Assembly (NCBI GenBank): GCA_947453945.1
Contig: CANGJB010000008.1
Location: 1-64,000, forward strand
Origin: Sphingomonadaceae bacterium
GTDB taxonomy: Bacteria; Pseudomonadota; Alphaproteobacteria; Sphingomonadales; Sphingomonadaceae
Direction of reading: 5' to 3'
DNA length: 64,000 bases
The stretch's first letter is position 1. Each line of letters begins with the position of its first letter. Below are positions 7,894 through 19,613 of this stretch, in pieces. The notes beneath the pieces were generated by a model. That model was not told the origin of the DNA and made no database searches. It worked only from the letters and a program-made list of their open reading frames with translations. The translations under genes and the position numbers were made by a program.

Positions 7894-8829
7894 TCAATCG
7901 AACAGGCTGGAGACCGAGCTTTCATCCGCAATGCGCCGAACGGCTTCGCCGATCAAGGGCGCAATCGTGAGCACGCGGATGCGATCGGATGCCTGGGTCG
8001 CCTCGGTCGGCAGGATCGTGTCGGTGATCACGAGTTCCTTGAGCGCCGAATTGTTGACCCGCGCCACCGCGCCGCCCGAAAGCACGCCGTGGCTGATATA
8101 GGCGGCAACGCCCTTGGCACCGCTATCGAGCAGCGCCTGCGCGGCATTGCACAGCGTGCCGCCCGAATCGATGATATCGTCGATCAGGATGCACATCCGA
8201 CCCGAGACATCGCCGATGATGTTCATCACTTCGCTCTGGCCCGGGCGGTCACGCCGCTTGTCGACAATGGCGAGCGGCGCGTTGTCGAGCCGCTTGGCAA
8301 GCGCGCGGGCGCGCACGACGCCGCCGACGTCGGGCGATACGACCATGAGATCCTGCCCGCCGTAGCGCGTCTGGATATCGGCAGCCATGACCGGCGCTGC
8401 AAACAGGTTGTCGGTCGGGATATCGAAGAAGCCCTGGATCTGCCCGGCGTGGAGATCGACCGCGAGAACGCGGTCTGCGCCTGCCGTGGTAATCAGATTA
8501 GCTACCAGCTTCGCCGAGATCGGGGTGCGCGGGCCGGGCTTGCGGTCCTGCCGGGCATAGCCGAAGTAAGGGATGACGGCGGTGATACGCTTGGCCGAGG
8601 CGCGGCGCAGCGCATCGGTGCAGATCAGCAGTTCCATGAGATTGTCGTTCGCCGGATAGCCGGTCGACTGGACGATGAACACGTCTTCGCCGCGCACATT
8701 CTCGTGAATCTCGACGAAGACTTCTTCGTCGGCAAAGCGGCGGACCGATGCTTCGGTCAGCGGCAGTTCGAGATAGGCAGCAATGGCGCGGGCCAGCGGC
8801 AAATTGCCGTTGCCGGACATGATCTTCAT
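7894..8829 (-). CDS. prs: Ribose-phosphate pyrophosphokinase
   Basis: This enzyme makes phosphoribosyl pyrophosphate from ribose-5-phosphate and ATP, feeding purine, pyrimidine, His, Trp and NAD synthesis. The start at ATG 8829 ([13 protein letters not shown]) has GGGGAAG upstream and gives the normal 311 aa. It carries the PRPP-binding loop [10 protein letters not shown], the flexible loop around [13 protein letters not shown], and [11 protein letters not shown] near the catalytic site. It diverges from nadE across a 140-nt promoter region; both genes supply nucleotide cofactor synthesis. Confidence 0.97.
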   Translation of the reverse strand: MKIMSGNGNLPLARAIAAYLELPLTEASVRRFADEEVFVEIHENVRGEDVFIVQSTGYPANDNLMELLICTDALRRASAKRITAVIPYFGYARQDRKPGPRTPISAKLVANLITTAGADRVLAVDLHAGQIQGFFDIPTDNLFAAPVMAADIQTRYGGQDLMVVSPDVGGVVRARALAKRLDNAPLAIVDKRRDRPGQSEVMNIIGDVSGRMCILIDDIIDSGGTLCNAAQALLDSGAKGVAAYISHGVLSGGAVARVNNSALKELVITDTILPTEATQASDRIRVLTIAPLIGEAVRRIADESSVSSLFD

Positions 8830-8968
8830 GGGCTTCCCCGAGTCCCTCAAATCTGGGCGATGGGTGGGGCCTTAGCCCAAGATGACAGCATTGCAACGTG
8901 TGCGGAGGCGGTTTTGCACCAAGGGTTGGCCTTGAACTGCTGCGCCATTGCCGCCTAGTGTCTGTTCC

Positions 8969-10648
8969 ATGGCCGATACACTCATCATCACGCTCGCCCA
9001 GCTCAATCAGAAAGTGGGCGATCTGGTCGCCAATGCTGCAGCGATGCTTGCCGTGCGCGCGCAGGCGGAGGGCAGCGACCTCATTGTCTATCCCGAGATG
9101 CAGCTGATCGGCTATCCGCCGGAAGACCTGATCCTGAAGCCGGCGCTGATCGAGCGCGCAGCAATCGCGCTTGAGGCGCTGGCGGCGGCAACGGCCGATG
9201 GCGGCCCGGCGATGCTGGTCGGTTCGGTTTTCGTGCGCGACGGCGCGCTGCACAACGGTGTGGCGCTGCTCGATCAGGGCAAGGTCGCGGCGGTGCGCTT
9301 CAAGGTAGAGCTGCCCAACTACGGGACCTTCGACGAGAAGCGCTATTTCCTCCCCGGCCCGCTGCCCGAGCCGGTGCCGTTCAAGGGCGCGATGCTGGGC
9401 CTGCCGATCTGCGAAGATATCTGGCACGCGCCCGTATGCCGCCATCTGGCCGAACAGGGCGCCGAGATTTTCATCTGCATCAACGGCAGCCCCTACGAGA
9501 TCGACAAGGACGAGCTGCGGATCGAAGGTGTCGCCAAACGCCGGGCGATCGACACCGGCATTCCGCTCGTTTTCGTGAACCGGGTGGGCGGGCAGGATGA
9601 AGTGGTGTTCGACGGGGCCAGCTTCGTAGTCGGCCCCGAGGGCGCGCTGTGGGCACAGCTGCCGGACTGGGAAGAAGCGGTGGTCGACACCGTGTGGAAC
9701 AAGGTTCCTTCCGGCGGCCAAGGTTCCGGGGGGCACCGCTGGCGCTGCCAGCCGGGGGTGATGTCCGAACTCGCCGAACATCCCGAAGACATCTACTGCG
9801 CGATGGTGCTGGCGCTGCGCGATTATGTGAACACCAACAAGTTCCCGGGCGTGGTGCTGGGGCTTTCGGGCGGGATCGATTCGGCGATCTGCGCAGCCAT
9901 CGCGGTCGACGCGCTGGGGCCGGAGCGGGTGTGGTGCGTGATGATGCCGAGCGCCTATACCAGCGCCGAGAGCCTTGAAGACGCGGAAGCCTGCGCAAAG
10001 ATGCTGGGTGTGCGGCTCGATACGATCCCGATCAGCCCGGCGGTCGATGCCTTTGCTGAAATGCTGGCGCCTGCGTTTGAAGGCCGCCAGCCGGATCTGG
10101 CGGAGGAAAACCTGCAATCGCGCATTCGCGGCACCACGCTGATGGCGCTTTCCAACAAGTTTGGCCCGATGCTGGTGACGACCGGCAACAAGAGCGAGAT
10201 GAGTGTTGGCTACGCGACGATCTATGGCGACATGAATGGCGGCTACAACCCACTGAAGGACGCCTACAAGACGACCGTTTTCGCGATCTCGAGGTGGCGC
10301 AATGGGGCGCGGCCGAAGATTGGCCTTGGCCCCGAAGGCATGGTGATGCCGGAGCGCATCATCACCAAGCCGCCCAGCGCCGAACTGCGGCCGGACCAGA
10401 AGGATTCGGATTCGCTGCCCGATTACGCGGAGCTCGATGCCATCCTGCTCGGGCTGGTGGAGCACGAGAAGAGCGTCGATCAAGTGGTGGCGGACGGCTT
10501 CGACCATGCCACCGTGGCGCGGATCGAGCGGCTGCTGAACGTGGCAGAATACAAGCGCCGGCAGGCCCCGCCGGGCGTGAAGCTGGGCATGCGCAACTTC
10601 GGGCGCGATCGGCGCTATCCGATCACGCACGGGTTCCGGACAGGGTAA
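8969..10648 (+). CDS. nadE: Glutamine-dependent NAD+ synthetase
   Basis: The enzyme amidates nicotinate adenine dinucleotide to NAD+ with ammonia from glutamine. Residues 1-260 are a nitrilase-type glutaminase with the triad Glu43 (YPEMQL), Lys112 (FKVELPNYG) and Cys148 (LPICEDIWH). The C-terminal half is the ATP-pyrophosphatase domain with the P-loop GLSGGIDSAICAA. Start at ATG 8969 gives MADTLIITLAQLNQ, the usual opening; total 559 aa. It is followed at 41 nt by gltX on the same strand. Confidence 0.96.
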   Translation: MADTLIITLAQLNQKVGDLVANAAAMLAVRAQAEGSDLIVYPEMQLIGYPPEDLILKPALIERAAIALEALAAATADGGPAMLVGSVFVRDGALHNGVALLDQGKVAAVRFKVELPNYGTFDEKRYFLPGPLPEPVPFKGAMLGLPICEDIWHAPVCRHLAEQGAEIFICINGSPYEIDKDELRIEGVAKRRAIDTGIPLVFVNRVGGQDEVVFDGASFVVGPEGALWAQLPDWEEAVVDTVWNKVPSGGQGSGGHRWRCQPGVMSELAEHPEDIYCAMVLALRDYVNTNKFPGVVLGLSGGIDSAICAAIAVDALGPERVWCVMMPSAYTSAESLEDAEACAKMLGVRLDTIPISPAVDAFAEMLAPAFEGRQPDLAEENLQSRIRGTTLMALSNKFGPMLVTTGNKSEMSVGYATIYGDMNGGYNPLKDAYKTTVFAISRWRNGARPKIGLGPEGMVMPERIITKPPSAELRPDQKDSDSLPDYAELDAILLGLVEHEKSVDQVVADGFDHATVARIERLLNVAEYKRRQAPPGVKLGMRNFGRDRRYPITHGFRTG

Positions 10649-10689
10649 GGTGATCTAGCCAGTGCAGCGCGGTGCGCTATAGGGCTGGC

Positions 10690-12021
10690 ATGTCCACAAC
10701 CGTCACAACTCGCTTCGCCCCTTCGCCCACGGGCACGCTCCATGTCGGCAATATCCGCACGGCGCTGCACAACTGGCTGCTGGCGAAGAAGAGCGGCGGG
10801 CGATTCCTGCTGCGGATCGACGATACCGATCAGGCGCGCAGCCGCGAGGAGCATGTCGAGGCGATCCGGGCAGATCTGGCGTGGCTGGGCCTCCATCCAG
10901 AACGCGAGGAACGGCAATCGGCGCGCTTTGCGATCTATGAGGCGGCGTTCGAGACGCTGGTTGCGGCGGGCCGGCTCTATCGCTGCTACGAGACTTCGCA
11001 GGAACTGGAGCTCAAGCGCAAGGTACTGCTGGGGCGAGGGTTGCCGCCGATCTATGACCGAGGCGCACTGGCACTGACCGAAGCGGACCATGCGGCACGG
11101 GCGGCGGCGGGGGAGAAGCCGCACTGGCGCTTTCTGATGGATCATGAGACGCCGATCGAATGGGCAGATGGCATTCGGGGGCCGCAGCACTTCGATCCCC
11201 GGCAGATGTCGGACCCGGTGGTGCGCCGGGCGGATGGCTCGTGGCTCTATATGCTGCCTTCGGTGATCGACGACATCGAGATGGGCGTGACCGATGTGCT
11301 GCGCGGGGAGGACCATGTCTCCAACACCGCGACGCAAGTGCAGATGTTCATCGCGCTGGGGGCGGCGGTGCCGAACTTCGCGCATGAAGCGCTGCTGACA
11401 GGCGCGGAAGGCAAGCTTTCCAAGCGGCTGGGCTCGCTCGGCGTGTCCGAATTGCGTGACAGCGGGATCGAGCCCGAGGCACTGATCGCGCTGCTGGCGC
11501 GGCTCGGCACGAGCGATCCGGTAGACGGGGCGTTGGAGGTCGAGGCACTGGTGGCGAGTTTCGATCTCACGCGCTTTGGCCGCGCGCCGGCGCGGTTTGA
11601 CGATGCCGAGCTGGCGCGGGTGAACGCGGCGGTGATCCACCGCTTGCCTTTCGAGCATGTGGCGAGCCGCATGCCTGAGGGCATGAACGAGGCAGCGTGG
11701 GAAGCAATTCGGCCCAACCTGAACGCCGTGACGGAAGCGGCGGACTGGTGGCGCGTGGTGACGGGGCCGATTGCAGCGCCGGAGTTTGATGCCGAAACGC
11801 GCGCGTTTCTGGATCAGGCGACGACCGAAGCCGCTACGCTCGATTGGAGCCTCGATCCGTGGAGTGCGCTGACCGGGGCGCTCAAGGACGCGACCGGGCG
11901 CAAGGGCAAGGCGCTGTTCCTGCCGCTGCGCCAAGCGCTGACGGGGATGGACCACGGGCCGGACATGAAGGCGCTGCTGCCGCTGATCGGGCGGGATGAA
12001 GCAGTGCGACGCCTGAGCTGA
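10690..12021 (+). CDS. gltX: Glutamyl-tRNA synthetase
   Basis: The 443-aa class I synthetase has the HIGH-type motif PSPTGTLHVGN near the N-terminus and the KMSKS-type motif KLSKR in the middle. ATG 10690 is chosen because MSTTVTTRFAPSPTG matches the family opening. Many alphaproteobacteria carry two gltX genes, one of which charges tRNA-Gln for later amidation by GatCAB; the short length and the KLSKR motif would fit either copy, so discrimination between tRNA-Glu and tRNA-Gln is open. It converges on yqgE with about 55 nt between the stops. Confidence 0.95.
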   Translation: MSTTVTTRFAPSPTGTLHVGNIRTALHNWLLAKKSGGRFLLRIDDTDQARSREEHVEAIRADLAWLGLHPEREERQSARFAIYEAAFETLVAAGRLYRCYETSQELELKRKVLLGRGLPPIYDRGALALTEADHAARAAAGEKPHWRFLMDHETPIEWADGIRGPQHFDPRQMSDPVVRRADGSWLYMLPSVIDDIEMGVTDVLRGEDHVSNTATQVQMFIALGAAVPNFAHEALLTGAEGKLSKRLGSLGVSELRDSGIEPEALIALLARLGTSDPVDGALEVEALVASFDLTRFGRAPARFDDAELARVNAAVIHRLPFEHVASRMPEGMNEAAWEAIRPNLNAVTEAADWWRVVTGPIAAPEFDAETRAFLDQATTEAATLDWSLDPWSALTGALKDATGRKGKALFLPLRQALTGMDHGPDMKALLPLIGRDEAVRRLS

Positions 12022-12076
12022 GGATTTCCACTCAGACCCATCTTACCCATTTGCACTTCGTGAAGATGGCGAGAAT

Positions 12077-12637
12077 TCAGGCGCGGCCTGTCTGGCTGAC
12101 GAGGTGGGACGGGTCGATCCCTTCTGCGCGCCAGGTGGAGGCCCAGCGGGCGCCCACCGCGGTTTCGAACAGGATCTCGCTGCGCCCCCCGGCAGCATAC
12201 CACCCGTGCTGGCGCATTTCGCCCTCAAGCTGCCCGGCGCCCCAGCCAGCATAGCCGAGCGCGACGAGCCATTTCTTGGGGCCGCGCCCTTCGGCAATCG
12301 CGCGCAGTACATCCATCGAGGCGGAGAGCGCGCAAAGCGGCGCGACTTCGACCGAGCCGCTGCCGCCCCAATCGGTGCTGTGCAGCACAAAGCCGCGCGA
12401 GGTTTCGACCGGTCCGCCATTGAGCACCGGGCCATCAGGCACGCCGCCGGGATCAATGCCGATGTCGGTGAGCAGGCTGTGAAGTGTGACGCCTTCGCGC
12501 ACGCTGCCGATGCCGATGCCAAGCGCGCCGTGTTCATCATGCACGCACATCGCGATCACGGCGCGATCAAAGCGGGTGTCACCCATGCCCGGCATGGCGA
12601 GCAGCAGCCGCCCGGCGAGATATTGCGCCTCGGTCAT
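12077..12637 (-). CDS. YqgE/AlgH family protein (UPF0301)
   Basis: The 186-aa protein shows the family hallmarks: LAGRLLLAMPGMGDTRF at the start, VLNGGPVE in the middle, and GYAGWGAGQLEGEM near the end. Its biochemical role is not established; homologues were first noted as a regulator of alginate synthesis in Pseudomonas. The ATG overlaps the stop of glnD by 3 nt, so it is the last gene of the acyl-CoA synthetase-glnD-yqgE operon. Confidence 0.93.
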   Translation of the reverse strand: MTEAQYLAGRLLLAMPGMGDTRFDRAVIAMCVHDEHGALGIGIGSVREGVTLHSLLTDIGIDPGGVPDGPVLNGGPVETSRGFVLHSTDWGGSGSVEVAPLCALSASMDVLRAIAEGRGPKKWLVALGYAGWGAGQLEGEMRQHGWYAAGGRSEILFETAVGARWASTWRAEGIDPSHLVSQTGRA

Positions 12638-15381
12638 GCGGCGACGGCCTTGGCGCGCCGGTCCTCCGCCGCTTCGATCAGGCGCTTCTCGACCGCGCGC
12701 AGGCGGGTGTCCGCCTCGAGCTTTTCGCCCAGCAGGTCAGTCACATAGAAGGTATCGACCGCGCGCTCGCCATAAGTGGCGATGTGCGCAGAATGGACGA
12801 CCAGCCGCGCTTCGAACAGCGCGCGAGCGAGGCTGCTGAGGATGGCAGGCCGATCCCGCGCGCCGACTTCGATCACGGTGAAGCGGTTCGAGGCCTTGTT
12901 ATCGAAAATGACGATGGGCTCGACCTCGAACGCTTCGGCGCGCGGGCGGGCGGATGGGCGAGCAGCGAGCTGGGGCAAAAGCTTGACCCGATTTGCCAGC
13001 GCATCAGCAATCGCGGTCTTGAGCCGGGCGATTTGCGCGGGTTCATTGAGCGGGCGCCCCAGCGGGTCCTGCACGAGGAAGTTATCGACCGCGAGGCCGT
13101 TGCGCGCAGTGTGGATGCGCGCATCGATGATGTTGCCGCCCGCCAGATGGATGCCGCCGGCAATGCGGTAGAACAGGCCGGGATGATCGGCGGCCAGCAC
13201 GGTGACAAGCGTTGCTCCGCGCGCGGGATACCAGTGCGCTTCGACTGTCAGCGGCTCATCCAGCGAGAGATCCATCTGCTGGAGATTGAGCGCGATGATG
13301 TCCTCAGGCTCGGCGATCCAATAGGCGTCGCCAAGCTGCCGGCCAACCGTGCCGATCAGCGCATCGCGTTCCTTGAGCAGCTCTGCGACTGCCTTCTTTT
13401 TAGCGGCGATGCGCTCTGCGCGGCCGTGCTGCTTGTGGCCAAGCCGCAGCACTTCCTCCGCCGAGCTGAACAGGTCGCCCAGAAGCTGGCGCTTCCATGA
13501 ATTCCAGATGCCCGGGCCAACCGCGCGGATATCGACAATGGTGAGCACGAGCAGCAAGCGCAGGCGTTCCTGACTTTGCACCCGGCCGACAAAATCGGCG
13601 ATGGTCTTGTAGTCGGCCAGATCGCGCTTGAAGGCAGTCGCGCTCATCAACAAGTGCCAGCGCACCAGCCAGGCGACCAGCTCGGTCTCTGCCGGAGACA
13701 TGCCGAGGCGCGGGCACAGCTTCATCGCGATCTCAGCGCCGAGGATCGAATGATCGCCGCGCCGGCCCTTTGCGATATCGTGCAGCAGGGTGGCAACATA
13801 GAGTACACGGCGCGAGGCGACCTTGGAGATGACCTCTGTCGCGAGCGGATGCTGCTCGGTCTCTTCGCCCTTTTCGATACGCGAGAGCAGGCCGATGGCA
13901 CGGATGGTGTGCTCGTCCACCGTGTAGTGATGATACATGTCAAACTGCATCTGCGCGATGACGCGGCCGAAATCGGGCACGAACCGGCCGAACACGCCTG
14001 CTTCGCTCATCCAGCGCAGCGCCGTTTCGGGATCGTGGCGGCTGGTGAGTAGCTCCATGAACATCGTGTTGGCACGCGGATCACGGCGCACCGAGGCATC
14101 GATCAGCGCGGAATCGCGGCGGGCGAGGCGCATGGCTTCGGGGTGGACTTCCAGCCCTTCGCGATCAGCCACGAGGAATAGCTCGATCAGCCGCACCGGA
14201 TCGCTGCGGAAGAAATCATCGCCATCCGCGCCGAGCTTGTCCGCCTGGATCGGATAGGCGCCGATCTTGCGCTTGCGGCGACCGCGCAGCGCAGCAAAGA
14301 AGCCGACGCGGGTCTTGGCAAACTGTTCGTCCAGCTGGGAAAGGAACAGGCCGGTGAGCGAGCCGACCTGAGTCGCCTGCAGGAAGAAGTACTGCATGAA
14401 ACGCTCGACCGCGCTCTTGCCCGGCCGATCGGCGAAGTTCATGCGCAGCGCCACTTCGCGCTGGAGATCGAAGGTCAGCCGGTCCTCGGCGCGGCCCGTC
14501 ACCGAATGGAGGTGGCAGCGCACCGACCAGAAGAAGCTCTCCGCTCGGCGGAAGGCGCGGTATTCCGCCGCTGTCAGCAAGCCGACGCCCACCAGTTCGC
14601 TCGGATCGCGGACTTTGTGGATGTATTTGCCGATCCAGTAGAGCGTGTGCAGATCGCGGAGGCCGCCCTTGCCTTCCTTCACATTGGGTTCGACCACATA
14701 GCGGCTACCGCCCAGCTTCTTGTGCCGCTCGTTGCGCTCGGCCAGCTTTTCGGCAACGAACTGGCGCTCTGTGCCGGTGACGACTTCGGCCCAGAAGCGG
14801 CGCGAGCCTTCCTCGTAAAGCGCGCGGTCGCCCCATACGTAGCGGCCCTCAAGCAGCGCGGTGCGGATGGTGAGATCGCTGCGCGCCATGCGCACCATCT
14901 CATCCAGCGAGCGGCTGGATTGGCCCACTTTGAGCCCGAGATCCCAGAGGAAATAGAGCATCGCCTCGATCACCTGCTCGCACCAGGCGGTGGGCTTGGT
15001 AGGGGTAAGGAAGGCGATATCGACATCGGAATGCGGCGCCATCTCGCCGCGCCCATAGCCGCCGACGGCAACCATCGCGATGCGCTCACCGGTAGAGCGG
15101 TTGCTGGCGCGATAGACATGGCCGACGACGTGATCGTGGATCACGCGCACCAACTGATCGACCAGAAACGCCTGCCCCTGCGCGCATTCGGTGCCGTGCG
15201 AGGGCTTCTCGCGCAGGCGCCGGGCGAGCTCGTCGCGCCCATTGGCGAGCGCCTCACGCAGAAGCTCGACAATAGCCGGCCGGGCCTTGTCACCATTGGC
15301 CGCGACGCGCTCGGCGATGGCATCGGCGAGCGCGCGGCGGTCGATGATGGCGCGCTGGTTGGATATCCGGGGGGTGATCAT
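12634..15381 (-). CDS. glnD: Bifunctional PII uridylyltransferase/uridylyl-removing enzyme
   Basis: GlnD senses glutamine and adds or removes UMP on PII proteins. The start at ATG 15381 has GGGAGGGG upstream and gives 915 aa. In order: a nucleotidyltransferase domain with GGYGRGEMAPHSDVDIAFL; the GlnD linker domain; an HD phosphohydrolase domain with ATLLHDIAKGRRGDHS; and two C-terminal ACT domains beginning near TLVTVLAADHPGLF and RFTVIEVGARDRPAIL. All four modules are intact, so both activities are expected. GlnE, which receives the PII signal to modify glutamine synthetase, is encoded 40 kb away in this window. Confidence 0.97.
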   Translation of the reverse strand: MITPRISNQRAIIDRRALADAIAERVAANGDKARPAIVELLREALANGRDELARRLREKPSHGTECAQGQAFLVDQLVRVIHDHVVGHVYRASNRSTGERIAMVAVGGYGRGEMAPHSDVDIAFLTPTKPTAWCEQVIEAMLYFLWDLGLKVGQSSRSLDEMVRMARSDLTIRTALLEGRYVWGDRALYEEGSRRFWAEVVTGTERQFVAEKLAERNERHKKLGGSRYVVEPNVKEGKGGLRDLHTLYWIGKYIHKVRDPSELVGVGLLTAAEYRAFRRAESFFWSVRCHLHSVTGRAEDRLTFDLQREVALRMNFADRPGKSAVERFMQYFFLQATQVGSLTGLFLSQLDEQFAKTRVGFFAALRGRRKRKIGAYPIQADKLGADGDDFFRSDPVRLIELFLVADREGLEVHPEAMRLARRDSALIDASVRRDPRANTMFMELLTSRHDPETALRWMSEAGVFGRFVPDFGRVIAQMQFDMYHHYTVDEHTIRAIGLLSRIEKGEETEQHPLATEVISKVASRRVLYVATLLHDIAKGRRGDHSILGAEIAMKLCPRLGMSPAETELVAWLVRWHLLMSATAFKRDLADYKTIADFVGRVQSQERLRLLLVLTIVDIRAVGPGIWNSWKRQLLGDLFSSAEEVLRLGHKQHGRAERIAAKKKAVAELLKERDALIGTVGRQLGDAYWIAEPEDIIALNLQQMDLSLDEPLTVEAHWYPARGATLVTVLAADHPGLFYRIAGGIHLAGGNIIDARIHTARNGLAVDNFLVQDPLGRPLNEPAQIARLKTAIADALANRVKLLPQLAARPSARPRAEAFEVEPIVIFDNKASNRFTVIEVGARDRPAILSSLARALFEARLVVHSAHIATYGERAVDTFYVTDLLGEKLEADTRLRAVEKRLIEAAEDRRAKAVAA

Positions 15382-15397
15382 ACCCCTCCCCCCTAAC

Positions 15398-17113
<1,716 letters not shown>

Positions 17114-17289
17114 CGTCCTTCAGTCGCTCCTCTTCGCCCAATTCCGGCAACAATCTGCCGCTATCGGGTCTTTGCTGTTATTCGGTTTGCAACCCGGGTT
17201 TGCCCTGTGCCAGAAGGCCGCGCAAGGCCGCGCCAACAGCGGTACAAAACAAAACAGTTCCGTTACAAAAACTTTAGGGAGCATAGCCC

Positions 17290-18192
17290 TTGCTGTCACT
17301 ATCGGCCGCCGCCGCTGCGGTTGCGGGCCATACGCCGCTGCACTGGGAGAGCCTCGGCCTCTCACCGATCGCGATCGACCTCGGGTTCTTCGCGATCAAG
17401 TGGTACAGCCTCGCCTATCTGGCGGGGATCATGCTGGGCTATTTCCAGCTTGGACGCATGATTCGCCAACCAGGCGCGCCGCTGGCGCAGCGGCACGCCG
17501 ACGACCTGTTTTTCTATGCGACGCTGGGGATCATCCTGGGCGGGCGGATGGGTTATGCGGTGTTCTATGCCCCCGAACTGCTGACCGATCCCGCCCGGCT
17601 GATCCGGCTTTGGGAAGGCGGCATGAGCTTTCATGGCGGCCTGATCGGTACGGTGCTGGCCATCGCCTGGGTTTCGTGGCGCGGAGGGCTGAACTTCGTG
17701 CGGACCTGCGACTACATCGCTGTCTGCGTGCCGGCGGGCCTGTTCTTCGGGCGCTGTGCCAACTTCGTGAACGGCGAGCTGTGGGGCCGGGTGACCGATT
17801 CGAAGATGCCGTGGGTGATGGTTTTCCCGGGCGCCGGGCCGCTGCCGCGCCACCCCAGCCAACTTTACGAGGCCGTGCTTGAAGGACTGGTGCTGGGCGC
17901 GGTGCTATTCGCGCTGTTCTGGAAAACCCGCGCGCGCTGGCGGCCGGGCCTGCTCGTCGGGCTGTTCACGCTGGGCTATGCACTCGCCCGCTTCACGGTA
18001 GAATTCTACCGCGAGCCGGATGCGCAATTGCTCGATTTCGCGATGCGCAGCGGGCTTTCGATGGGCCAGTGGCTGACGCTGCCGATGATGGCGATTGGCC
18101 TCGGCTTTGCCGTGCGCGCAATGGTGAGCCCGCCGCTTGCGGTTTCAGTCCAGCCGACGAGCCAGACAACCAGCCAGACCCCGGTTTCCTGA
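17290..18192 (+). CDS. lgt: Prolipoprotein diacylglyceryl transferase
   Basis: Lgt moves diacylglycerol from phosphatidylglycerol to the lipobox Cys of prolipoproteins in the inner membrane. The 300-aa protein is strongly hydrophobic with about seven membrane segments. MSFHGGLIG and [14 protein letters not shown] are the family signatures, including the conserved HGG and the NxxNxE-like stretch. The start is TTG at 17290, supported by TAGGGAG about 9 nt upstream; no ATG or GTG fits the N-terminus. It probably shares a transcript with the methyltransferase gene 25 nt downstream. Confidence 0.95.
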   Translation: MLSLSAAAAAVAGHTPLHWESLGLSPIAIDLGFFAIKWYSLAYLAGIMLGYFQLGRMIRQPGAPLAQRHADDLFFYATLGIILGGRMGYAVFYAPELLTDPARLIRLWEGGMSFHGGLIGTVLAIAWVSWRGGLNFVRTCDYIAVCVPAGLFFGRCANFVNGELWGRVTDSKMPWVMVFPGAGPLPRHPSQLYEAVLEGLVLGAVLFALFWKTRARWRPGLLVGLFTLGYALARFTVEFYREPDAQLLDFAMRSGLSMGQWLTLPMMAIGLGFAVRAMVSPPLAVSVQPTSQTTSQTPVS

Positions 18193-18217
18193 AGGCGGCG
18201 CAGACAAGCCCGTTTCC

Positions 18218-19315
18218 ATGGCCACAGAGAACGAACGCCTGCCCGAGGGGCTCGGTGCCGTCTTCGCGCGGCTGATCGCAGCAACCGGGCCGATCTCGAT
18301 CGCGCACTACATGGCCGAAGCCAACGCGCGGTACTACACCTCGCGCGATCCGCTGGGCGCGGCGGGCGATTTCGTGACCGCGCCCGAGATCAGCCAGATG
18401 TTCGGCGAGCTTATCGGACTGTGGCTGGCAGACATATGGCAGCGCGCCGGAAGCCCTGACGGCGTCTGCTATGTCGAGCTTGGCCCGGGGCGCGGGACGC
18501 TGGCGCGCGATGCGCTGCGCGCCGCGCGGCAAGGTGGGCTGGCGCCTGAGGTCCATTTCGTCGAGACCAGCCCGGCACTCACCGCACTGCAGCGCGCCGC
18601 GCATCCCGGGGCGATTTGGCACCATGACCTTTCCAGCTTGCCGTCGGATCGTCCGCTGCTGGTGGTCGCCAACGAGTTCCTCGACGCGCTGCCAGTGCGG
18701 CAAATGGTGCGGACAGCCGGCGGCTGGCGGGAGCGAATGGTCGGCCTCGGCGAAAACGGGACCTTGGTGCCCGTGGCGGGGTCGCGGCCGATGGATGCTG
18801 CCGTACCTGCCCGGCTTGCAAGGGCCGGCGAAGGGGCGATCATCGAGACATCCCCGGCGGCAGCGACCGCCGTGCAGGAAGTCGCCGCGCGCCTTGCCGC
18901 TCAAGGCGGCGCAGCGCTGTTCATAGACTACGGCTATGCCGAACCGCAGCTTGGCAGCACATTGCAGGCCGTGCGCGCACACCGGAAGGTGGACGTTTTT
19001 ACCGACCCCGGCGAGGCGGACCTCACGGCGCTTGTCGATTTCGGCACGCTGGCCGGGGTGGCCGAAAGCGCAGGCGCGCGCTGGCTCGGCACCAGTGGGC
19101 AGGGCGCATGGCTGGCGGCGCTGGGGATCGGCGCAAGGGCGGCTGCACTGGCCCGGGCAGCACCGCATGCGGCCGAGTCGATCGAGGCTGCCGCACTCCG
19201 CCTGACCGCACCTGCGGAAATGGGCACATTGTTCAAGGTGATGGGCCTTGCCGCCCCATCGTGGCCCAATGGGGCAGGCCTGATCCGGGCAAGTCAGGTC
19301 ACGGTTGCGGGGTGA
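18218..19315 (+). CDS. SAM-dependent methyltransferase of the MidA/NDUFAF7 (DUF185) family
   Basis: The 365-aa product starts at ATG 18218 (MATENERLPEGL). SAM-binding residues are in YVELGPGRGTLARD; the DFVTAPEISQMFGELIG and NEFLDALPVRQ segments define the family. The mitochondrial homologue NDUFAF7 symmetrically dimethylates an Arg of the complex I 49-kDa subunit, so a role in assembly of NADH dehydrogenase is likely but inferred. It follows lgt closely; the respiratory petABC genes come next on the same strand after a 298-nt gap. Confidence 0.88.
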   Translation: MATENERLPEGLGAVFARLIAATGPISIAHYMAEANARYYTSRDPLGAAGDFVTAPEISQMFGELIGLWLADIWQRAGSPDGVCYVELGPGRGTLARDALRAARQGGLAPEVHFVETSPALTALQRAAHPGAIWHHDLSSLPSDRPLLVVANEFLDALPVRQMVRTAGGWRERMVGLGENGTLVPVAGSRPMDAAVPARLARAGEGAIIETSPAAATAVQEVAARLAAQGGAALFIDYGYAEPQLGSTLQAVRAHRKVDVFTDPGEADLTALVDFGTLAGVAESAGARWLGTSGQGAWLAALGIGARAAALARAAPHAAESIEAAALRLTAPAEMGTLFKVMGLAAPSWPNGAGLIRASQVTVAG

Positions 19316-19613
19316 CCCACTGAACGTCCGCAGGTTCAGTCTTGCAAATCAGTCGCAATAATCATTCAAGTCTCTGTTTAGAATGCGATTAGCCGCCTTG
19401 GCCCTGCGGTAAAATGCTTGTTGGCAAACCCGAGGCTTTGCGTCTATCAGGCGCGCCCAAGGGGGCCGGAATCCCGCTATGCAGCGGGGCTGGTGCGATC
19501 CGGGCGGAAGAGCGTCCCTTTGGGCACTTTCCCGCCGGACCGGTGTGGGACATTTTAAGACTCGCTTGCCGTGCCCGATCCGTGGCCGCGGCAGCGGCAG
19601 GCAGGGAATGGCA
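19316..19613 (+). promoter_or_regulatory. petABC upstream region with a TTGC-N9-GCAA dyad
   Basis: No gene is seen in this gap. CTGAAC-N8-GTTCAG at 19320-19339 is a small hairpin that may end the lgt transcript. TTGC (19342-19345) and GCAA (19355-19358) form a dyad followed by an AT-rich stretch (19356-19383), the only AT-rich part of the gap and a plausible promoter/operator for petABC. The site resembles metal-regulator boxes of alphaproteobacteria in shape only. The remainder is a GC-rich 5' leader of about 200 nt. Confidence 0.3.

Noticed and set aside
8498..10630. A 710-codon open frame on the minus strand opposite nadE
   Set aside because: It mirrors nadE, which has all expected motifs; the antisense product has no recognisable fold and only reflects GC-rich codon use. 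The same applies to 877-2148, 2642-4222, 3651-5150, 6839-8101, 10615-11955, 15191-16771 and 20090-21523.
12022..12076. Terminator between gltX and yqgE
   Set aside because: Short complementary patches (CATCTT with AAGATG) exist, but the loop is long and no T tract follows.
17120..17365. An 81-codon minus-strand frame overlapping the lgt start
   Set aside because: No ribosome binding site and no family resemblance; it covers the likely lgt promoter.
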